Shown one piece after another: positions 56,731 through 64,000 of a stretch of 64,000 bases of DNA. The notes beneath the pieces are model-generated. The model saw only the letters and a list, made by a program, of their open reading frames with translations, had not been told where the DNA came from and made no database searches. The position numbers and the translations under genes were made by a program. The number at the start of each line of letters is the position of its first letter. Positions within the stretch are counted from its first letter, which is position 1. The stretch is from contig CM119269.1 of NCBI GenBank assembly GCA_051294375.1, forward strand, positions 15,573,918 through 15,637,917, in the 5' to 3' direction. The stretch is from Paraspadella gotoi. Its lineage: Eukaryota; Chaetognatha.

Positions 56731-57137
56731 AAAAAATACTTAAATCCAAATGTAATATGAAAATATCACAGTTATTTCAAGCATAAAAGCATATAATTTC
56801 TAACTTACTATGATCGCACACTTTTGTAAAACTTTATCATAATTATCGGAGCCATGACCGGCGAAGCCGGTTCAGGCTCTATAATGTTTTAGGTTGCTTC
56901 TTGTGATGGAGTCGTGTCGTCGTCGTGTCTCGGCGTCACGCTGTTTTTATATAAAACTACTACGCTTTTATAGGTTTGGCTGTAACTTACGTTTTTTTTA
57001 AAATAAAACTTATTATGAATTATGATAAAGTTTTACAAAAGTGTGCGATCAAAGTAAGTTAAAAATTTAGATATGGCTTTTCATCTTGAAATAGCTGTGA
57101 TATTTTCATATTACATTTGGATTTAAGTATTTTTTTT
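56731..57137. mobile_element. Foldback (long inverted-repeat) element, copy 1
   Basis: Arms run from AATACTTAAATCCAAATGTA to AAACTTTATCATAATTA and back in inverse. The middle has the hairpin ACCGGC-GAA-GCCGGT, then CTCTATAATGTTTTAGG and a (GTC)n-like stretch. Copy 2 at 62761-63181; an inverted part at 59440-59640. No ORF. Confidence 0.65.
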
Positions 57138-57659
57138 GAATTTCCACTTCATTATGATTTACTGCAATATGCAAATGAGATTAAAGTACTCATTATAACA
57201 CCAAATTAGTATATAGAAAGCTTTAATCTAATTTACATATTGCAGTATATAATATTGAAGATGAAATTCAAAAAATTTTTTTTAAAAATAATAAAAATGG
57301 GAACTCAAATTATCTTTTTAATGAGAAGCTATATCTTAATTTTAATACAAATAAAAATAAAATCTTTTACAAGCTGCGATTGGAAAAAATTGGAAAAATT
57401 TCCAATTGTAAACAATTGTAACATATTTTTGCCTTTCTTTTATTTCTTTAAATTACATATATATATTTTTTTCTTTTTTAGAGAAAACGAGTTCAGTCTC
57501 TGCAATGATCTGTACAGCGGCCTTCCAGCAGCTGTCCAGCTTTGTTTCTCTCTGTCTGTCTCTCTCTGTGTCTCTCTCTGTGACTCTCTCTGTCTCTCTC
57601 TCTCTCTCTCTCTGTGTGTACGATTTTTGCGTGATCGTTCGTTTTTGGAAAAAATTCTG

Positions 57660-57735
57660 ATTATTTTTTTCCTTCTAAAAACTTTTATTATCACCATTAT
57701 CCCAAATTACATCCGAATTTTCGTGGATTTATTTA
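57660..57735 (+). repeat. (CT)n-linked repeat R3, one of eight copies
   Basis: R3 is about 90 bp starting TTCTAAAAACTTTTATTATC, then GCCATTTATTCCGCGC and ending ATCCGAGATTTTCGTGGA, usually placed just after a (CT)n run. Other copies: 58389-58490, 58656-58712, 58984-59078 (+); 61010-61108, 61428-61535, 62095-62170 (-); 63709-63780 (+). Confidence 0.75.
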
Positions 57736-58259
57736 AGAAAAAGTGAAGAATAACTCATACGTCAGAAATTTTACGCTTCTCTCCATTTCTCTCCGTCTCT
57801 AACATGATTGTTATTAAAGAAAAAAATATATAATAAGCAAATAGCATATTTAATACAGATTTACATTGCCAGAGGAAATCTTTTCATACTCTGTCCAATG
57901 TTGTTGAGCGAAAAACCTTAAATTTTTTTCAACAATTTGAATATGCCGGATTGTATGCTATATGCCGATCATTTTTTTACTGCCTATTTTGCCGGTTTAT
58001 GGTTTAAACTACCAAACAATGTAATCTAGTTATCAAGTTCCATTAGTGAGGCAGTGATGAATTTGAAATGTGTGTCCATTTTCTTTGTTTCATATCGATT
58101 CAAGTATTTTTTGTTTGAATTTCCACTTCATTATAATTTACTGCAATATGCTAATTAGATTATAGTACTTACTGCAATATCAAATTAATATATAGTAAAC
58201 TATATTTTAATTTGGCGACGAGTAAACGATTTCGCGCCTATGCACGCGTCTGTTCAGCT

Positions 58260-58261
<2 letters not shown>

Positions 58262-58327
<66 letters not shown>
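58262..58327. repeat. (CT)n microsatellite
   Basis: Pure CT run followed within about 60 bases by an R3 copy. Confidence 0.9.
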
Positions 58328-58328
<1 letters not shown>

Positions 58329-58908
58329 TTCTCTCTTTACGATCTCTTGCGTGATCGTTCGTTTTTTTGAAAAATTCTGATTATTTTTTTCCTTCTAAAA
58401 ACTTTTATTATCGCCATTTATTCCGCGCTTTTTTTTTTCAATAAACAAAATCCAAATTTATATCTGAGATTTTCGTGAATTTTTTTTGAGAAAATGTGAA
58501 GAATAACTTACTTGACCGTTACGTGTATAATAGGATCAACTTGACCGAGATCACGCCGCCGTTGCGAGGCAACGGATAACCGATATAATTGGAAAGAAAT
58601 ACGGTTTTTCTTTTTTATTTCTCTCTCTCTCTGCTCTCTCTCTGATTATTTTTTTTCCTTCTAAAAACTTTATTATCACCATTTATTCCGCGCTTTTTTT
58701 CTCTTTACCTGGATTTCGTGGCCGTTGCGAAGAACGAGTAAACAATGTCAAGGAACATGACCTAATAACGCGATAACGCGATATTATTATATATTTATGG
58801 AAGTCAAAAATATCATAGTCGTTAACTGATATTTTCAACTATATATTTTGTTAATAGGGATTTAATAATTTTTCAATGTACAAAAAATTTCTTATATGCG
58901 CTTCTTTT

Positions 58909-58909
58909 T

Positions 58910-58974
<65 letters not shown>
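58909..58974. repeat. (CT)n microsatellite
   Basis: Nearly pure CT run followed by an R3 copy. Confidence 0.9.
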
Positions 58975-58975
<1 letters not shown>

Positions 58976-59151
58976 TTTTTTTTTCTTCTAAAAACTTTTA
59001 TTATCGCCATTTATTCCGCGCTTTTTTCTCAATACAAATCCCAAATTTACATCCGAGATTTTCGTGGATGTTTTTCCTAAAAATTCTGATTATTCTTTAT
59101 ATAAACGAGAGAGACCTAATAATGCGTTTCATTGGCGGGAAAACTGTCCAG

Positions 59152-59190
<39 letters not shown>

Positions 59191-59224
59191 TTCACTCATA
59201 CACGCATTTGTTTGTTTTATTTAC

Positions 59225-59412
59225 GATGAATGATTCATCGCGTCATGAATACTATCATCGCATCAATGAATGACTATCATCGTATCAATGAATGATATCA
59301 TCATATCAATGAATGACTATCATCGCAAAAATCATTTGATTATCATCAAACAGTCAGTCATTTTGTTATCATCGCATCAATATTGGTTATCATCGCATCA
59401 ATATTTGGTTAC
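59225..59412. repeat. Minisatellite, about 22-24-bp unit
   Basis: Units like ATCATCGCATCAATGAATGA, about eight copies, grading to ATCAATATTGGTT units. The inverse is at 60628-60850. Confidence 0.85.
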
Positions 59413-59979
59413 ATCGAAAGCGGCTCGATCCTATTGCTTTTAAGATTTTCATAATAATTTTATTTTAAAAAAAAAACGGTAAGTCACAGCCAAACCTATA
59501 AAAGCGTAGTAGTTTTTATATAATGAAAACAGCGTGACGGACGACGACACGACGCGAGACGACCGACGACGACTACGTCACAAAGAAGCAACCCTAAAAC
59601 ATTATAGAGGCCCTGACCCGGCTTTCGCCGTTCAGTCTCGAGTAAAAAACATTTTTTTATGGGGGGACATCGTCTGGCGCTCACATCTCTTGCAGTCAAG
59701 GTATTCTGGTCGGCCGCAGCCACGCTTCTCGTACACAACTCATAACAGTGTGTCCCAAATGGCACTGTCTGTTAAGAAAAGCTTTACTGCTCTTTTAATC
59801 ATTATTATAATGAATATGGCGCAAGTATGGACCATTTTATAGGATACCTAAAATTTAAAAAATAGAACGAAGAAAAACTCCTTAGTTATTACATAAAGCA
59901 ATTGATAAAAAAAAAATTAGGATTTTCAAAAAAAAAATTTAAATTATATATTTTAACATTTATTCAAATATTTTTTGAT

Positions 59980-60159
59980 GCGAAATCCTTTCTTTTTTCG
60001 TTATTTATTGGCATTAGAGAAAGCAGGAATTTTTGTATTTTTAACAACGATTTTAATTAATAGTTGGACATGTTTCGGCTTGTTTACTTCAAGCCTTCAT
60101 CAGCATATGCTTGATGAAGGCTTGAAGTAAACAAGCCGAAACATGTCCAACCTATTAAT
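59980..60159 (-). mobile_element. Hammerhead-like inverted-repeat element (copy 3, runs into gap)
   Basis: On the minus strand: CTGATGA (60103-60097), one extra A, helix II GGCTTG/CAAGCC with a 7-nt loop, GAAAC (60076-60072), AT, GTC (60069-60067). These are the core parts of a hammerhead ribozyme with a minimal helix III. The same sequence follows inverted at 60111-60149, making a near-perfect hairpin of about 85 bases; that second copy has T for the first core C. Helix I is weak. Confidence 0.55.
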
Positions 60160-60627
60160 NNNNNNNNNNNNNNNNNNNNNNNNNNNNNNNNNNNNNNNNN
60201 NNNNNNNNNNNNNNNNNNNNNNNNNNNNNNNNNNNNNNNNNNNNNNNNNNNNNNNNNNNNNNNNNNNNNNNNNNNNNNNNNNNNNNNNNNNNNNNNNNNN
60301 NNNNNNNNNNNNNNNNNNNNNNNNNNNNNNNNNNNNNNNNNNNNNNNNNNNNNNNNNNNNNNNNNNNNNNNNNNNNNNNNNNNNNNNNNNNNNNNNNNNN
60401 NNNNNNNNNNNNNNNNNNNNNNNNNNNNNNNNNNNNNNNNNNNNNNNNNNNNNNNNNNNNNNNNNNNNNNNNNNNNNNNNNNNNNNNNNNNNNNNNNNNN
60501 NNNNNNNNNNNNNNNNNNNNNNNNNNNNNNNNNNNNNNNNNNNNNNNNNNNNNNNNNNNNNNNNNNNNNNNNNNNNNNNNNNNNNNNNNNNNNNNNNNNN
60601 NNNNNNNNNNNNNNNNNNNNNNNNNNN
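60160..60627. other. Assembly gap, 468 N
   Basis: Lies at the centre of the palindromic field. Confidence 0.95.
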
Positions 60628-61099
60628 CGATAGTAACCAAATATTGATGCGATGATAACCAAATATTGATGCGATGATAACCAAATATTGACGCGATGAT
60701 AACCAATAATTGATGCGATGATAACAAAATGACTGATGTGATGATAATCAAATGATTGATGCGATGATAGTCATTCATTGATATGATGATAATCATTCAT
60801 TGATACGATGATAGTCATTCATTGATGCGATGATAGTGATTCATTGACGCGCTGAATCATTCATCGTAAATAAAACAAACAAATGCGTGTATGAGTGAAA
60901 GAGAGAGAGAGAGAGAGAAGAGAGAGAGAGGCTGGACAGTTTTCCCGCCAAGAAACGCATTATTAGGTCTCTCTCGTTTATATAAAGAATAATCAGAATT
61001 TTTAGAAAAAAAATCCACGAAAATCTCGGATGTAAATTTGTGATTTTGCATTGAGAAAAAAGCGCGGAATAAATGGCGATAATAAAAGTTTTTAGAAGG

Positions 61100-61178
<79 letters not shown>

Positions 61179-61526
61179 GAGGAGGAGAGTGAGAAAGAGA
61201 GAGAGAGAGAGAGAGTTTTCCCACCAACGAGACGCATTATTAGGTCACTCTCGTTTATATCGGTTATCCGTTGCCTCGCAACGGCGTCGTGAAATTGGGT
61301 CTATGTTGATTTTTTTTATACACGTAACGCGTTATTAGGTCATGTTCCTCGACATTGTTTACTTGTTGCTCTCCGCAACGACCACGAAATCTAGGTTAAG
61401 TAAGTTATTGTATTTTGGGATTTTGTATTGAGATAAAATAATAAATGGCGATAATAAAAGTTTTTAGAAGGAAAAAAATCCACGAAAATCTCGGAATAAA
61501 TGGCGATAATAAAAGTTTTTAGAAGG

Positions 61527-61579
<53 letters not shown>

Positions 61580-62960
61580 TAGAGAGAAAAAGATTGTTCT
61601 TTTTTTAGGAAGAAACCAGACCGAGGTCAAATTTAATATTTGCTATATTAATTAATTTATAAATAGTTATCACAACTCAAATAATTATTATTTAAAAAAA
61701 AGTTAAAAATGATTAAATATATACACTAAAAATATTTAATTTAATAAAGTACAAATTATCAGAAATAAAAAAAAAGTAATGTTTAATTTGACTATATCTC
61801 TCTTATCAACTCCTATTTTAGATATAATTTGCCAATAGTGGGCCAACCGGTCCAAAGTTGCAATAATAAATAAAAACAAAATTTTTTTTTATAATGTGAT
61901 GTATGCAATTATATTATTCGGCGAAAGTGCTGCTTATATAATAGGTCACATTAGCTGATTTATATGTGATAATGCATATCATTATAAGTTATTCTTCATT
62001 TTTTTAAAAAAATAATAAGAGAGGAGAGGAGAGAGAGAGAGAGAGAGAGAAAGAAAAGAAAAACCGAATTTCTTTCCAATTATATCTCAGATATAAATTT
62101 GGGATTTTGTATTGAAAAAAAAAGCGCGGAATAAATGGCGATAATAAAAGTTTTGAGAAGGAAAAAAATAATCAGAATTTTTCAAAAAACGAACGATCGT
62201 ACAGAGTGAGAGAGACAGAAAGACAGAAAGAGAGAGAAAGAGAGACAGAAAGAGAAAAAGAGAGACAAAGAGACAGAAAGAAAGAGAAAGCTGGAAGCCA
62301 GCTGAACAGTCACTGCAGAACCTGAACTCGTTTTTTAAGGGTTCAGAAAAAGCAGCAACTGCCAAATATAAGAATTTTTTTTTTTTTTTTTTAAAACAAA
62401 GGAACTGAAGCCAAATATAAGAAAGAAAATCTATATATAATTTAAAGAAATAAAAGAAAGGCAAAAATATGTTACAATTGTTTACAATTGGAAATTTTTC
62501 CAATTTTTTCCAATCGCAGCTTGTAAAAGATTTAATTTATATTTGTATTAAAATTAAGATATAGCTTCTCATTAAAAAAATCCTTTGAGTTCCCATTTTT
62601 ATTAAAAATTTAAAACAAATTTTTTGAATTTCATCTTCAATATTATATACTGCAATATGTAAATTAGATTAAAGCATTTCTATATACTAATTTGGATATT
62701 ATAAGGAGTACTTTAATCTCATTTGCATATTGCAGTAAATCATAATGAAGTGGAAATTCAAACAAAAAATACTTAAATCCAAATGTAATATGAAAATATC
62801 ACAGCTATTTCAAGATGAAAAGCCATATCTAAATTTTCTAACTTACTATGATCGCACACTTTTGTAAAACTTTATCATAATTATCGAGCCATGACCGGCG
62901 AAGCCGGTTCAGGCTCTATAATGTTTTAGGTTTGCTTCTTTGTGAGTAGTCGTCGTCGTC
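60628..62960. repeat. Right arm of the palindromic repeat field
   Basis: Inverse of parts of 56622-59420: minisatellite (60628-60850), (GA)n runs at 61106-61165 and 61533-61572, R3 copies, CCGTTGCCTCGCAACGG at 61267, and a (GACA)/(GAGA) run at 62205-62290 matching 57550-57620. Shorter than the left arm, with deletions. 61590-61990 is AT-rich without features. Confidence 0.75.
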
Positions 62961-63181
62961 GTCGTCGTCGTCGGCGTCACGCTGTTTTTATATAAAAACT
63001 ACTACGCTTTTATAGGTTTGGCTGTAACTTACCGTTTTTTTTAAATAAAACTTATTATGAATTATGATAAAGTTTTACAAAAGTGTGCGATCAAAGTAAG
63101 TTAAAAATTTAGATATGGCTTTTCATCTTGAAATAGCTGTGATATTTTCATATTACATTTGGATTTAAGTATTTTTTGTTT
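62761..63181. mobile_element. Foldback element, copy 2
   Basis: Same arms and central GACCGGCGAAGCCGGTTC hairpin as 56731-57137, with small indels (for example a longer (GTC)n stretch near 62950). Confidence 0.65.
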
Positions 63182-63625
63182 GAATTTCCACTTCATTATG
63201 ATTTACTGCAATATGCAAATGAGATTAAAGTACTCATTATAACATCCAAATTAGTATATAGAAATGCTTTAATCTAATTTACATATTGCAGTATATAATA
63301 TTGAAGATGAAATTCAAAAAAATTTTTTAAAATATAATAAAAATGGGAACTCAAATTATCTTTTTAATGAGAAGCTATATCTTAATTTTAATACAAATAA
63401 AAATAAATCTTTTACAAGCTGCGATTGGAAAAAATTGGAAAAATTTCCAATTGTAAACAATTGTAACATATTTTTGCCTTTCTTTTATTTCTTTAAATTA
63501 CATATATAATTTTTCTTTTTTAGAGAAAACGAGTTCAGTCTCTGCAATGACTGTACAGCGGCCCTCCAGCAGCTGTCCAGCTTTGTTTCTCTCTGTCTGT
63601 CTCTCTCTGTGTCTCTCTCTGTGAC

Positions 63626-63656
<31 letters not shown>

Positions 63657-64000
63657 GTGTGTACGATTTTTGCGTGATCGTTCGTTTTTTGAAAAAATTC
63701 TGATTATTTTTTTCCTTCTAAAAACTTTTATTATCACCATTATCCCAAATTTACATCCGAGATTTTCGTGGATTTATTTTAGAAAAAGTGAAGAATAACT
63801 CATACGTCAGAAATTTTACGCTTCTCTCCATTTCTCTCCGTCTCTAACATGATTGTTATTAAAGAAAAAAATATATAATAAGCAAATAGCATTTTAATAC
63901 AGATTTACATTGCCAGAGGAAATCTTTTCATACTCTGTCCAATGTTGTTGAGCGAAAAACCTTAAATTTTTTTCAACATTTGAATATGCCGGATTGTATG
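63182..64000. repeat. Direct repeat of about 57138-57970
   Basis: Near-identical to the left arm DNA: the ATATGCAAATGAGATTAAAG stretch, TTTCCAATTGTAAACAATTG, the TCTCTGTGTCTCTCTCTGTG run and an R3 copy recur in order; the window ends within it. Confidence 0.8.

Larger units (their letters stand above)
56622..60159. repeat. Left arm of a large palindromic repeat field
   Basis: Most of this interval reappears inverted at 60628-62960 and its first part again directly at 62755-64000. It contains the foldback element at 56731-57137, several (CT)n-linked repeat copies, a 22-bp minisatellite and a hammerhead-like hairpin. No gene is seen. Confidence 0.75.

Noticed and set aside
59225-59412. Regular 22-24-bp repeats considered as a CRISPR-like array
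   Set aside because: Units are contiguous and degenerate with no unique spacers, and the DNA is animal nuclear; it is a minisatellite.

Overview
This is nuclear DNA of an invertebrate animal. It is AT-rich, with GC-richer, multi-exon, GT-AG spliced genes and very many (CT)n/(GA)n microsatellites. The gene set (a nicotinic acetylcholine receptor subunit, an excitatory amino-acid transporter and an EGF-domain ErbB-type ligand) is metazoan and neural. The introns are mostly 50-1,500 bp. I cannot fix the phylum from sequence alone.

Layout. 188-2166 (+) is a large terminal exon of an unrecognised multi-pass membrane protein; a decayed piece of a relative lies at 5685-5866. 2728-8956 (-) is a complete ten-exon non-alpha nAChR subunit, convergent with the first gene. 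12151-40894 (-) is a thirteen-exon SLC1-family glutamate transporter (EAAT). Its intron 10 is 22.6 kb while most of its others are a few hundred bases. That intron holds an EGF/two-TM ligand gene in three copies: A (15386-18100, -), B (23353-26067, -; A and B look base-identical) and C (32420-34984, +). Only C reads open through all five exons.

The A/B/C structure looks at least partly like an assembly product. A and B are the same 7,044 bp at a constant offset of 7,967. Two gaps are exactly 25 N. A and B carry homopolymer-type indels that break the EGF exon. They also read straight through a microsatellite where C has a 160-N gap. The simplest reading is that C is accurate scaffold sequence and A/B are unpolished long-read fill of the same locus. 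A real inverted or tandem duplication is not excluded.

From 40.9 kb to the end I see no convincing gene. The DNA is built of microsatellites, minisatellites, a tRNA-derived SINE with a 72-nt cloverleaf-like head, inverted-repeat elements carrying hammerhead-ribozyme-like cores (Penelope-like element style), an acidic-peptide-like tandem repeat, and a large palindromic repeat field (56.6-64 kb) centred on a 468-N gap. Other mobile DNA includes a 611-bp element with imperfect terminal inverted repeats and a 9-bp target duplication (its empty site is also in this window) and a 5'-truncated LINE with target duplication.

Functionally, the nAChR would act at cholinergic synapses, the transporter would clear glutamate or aspartate, and the EGF ligand would signal through an ErbB-type receptor. 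They are neighbours without evidence of a shared pathway.
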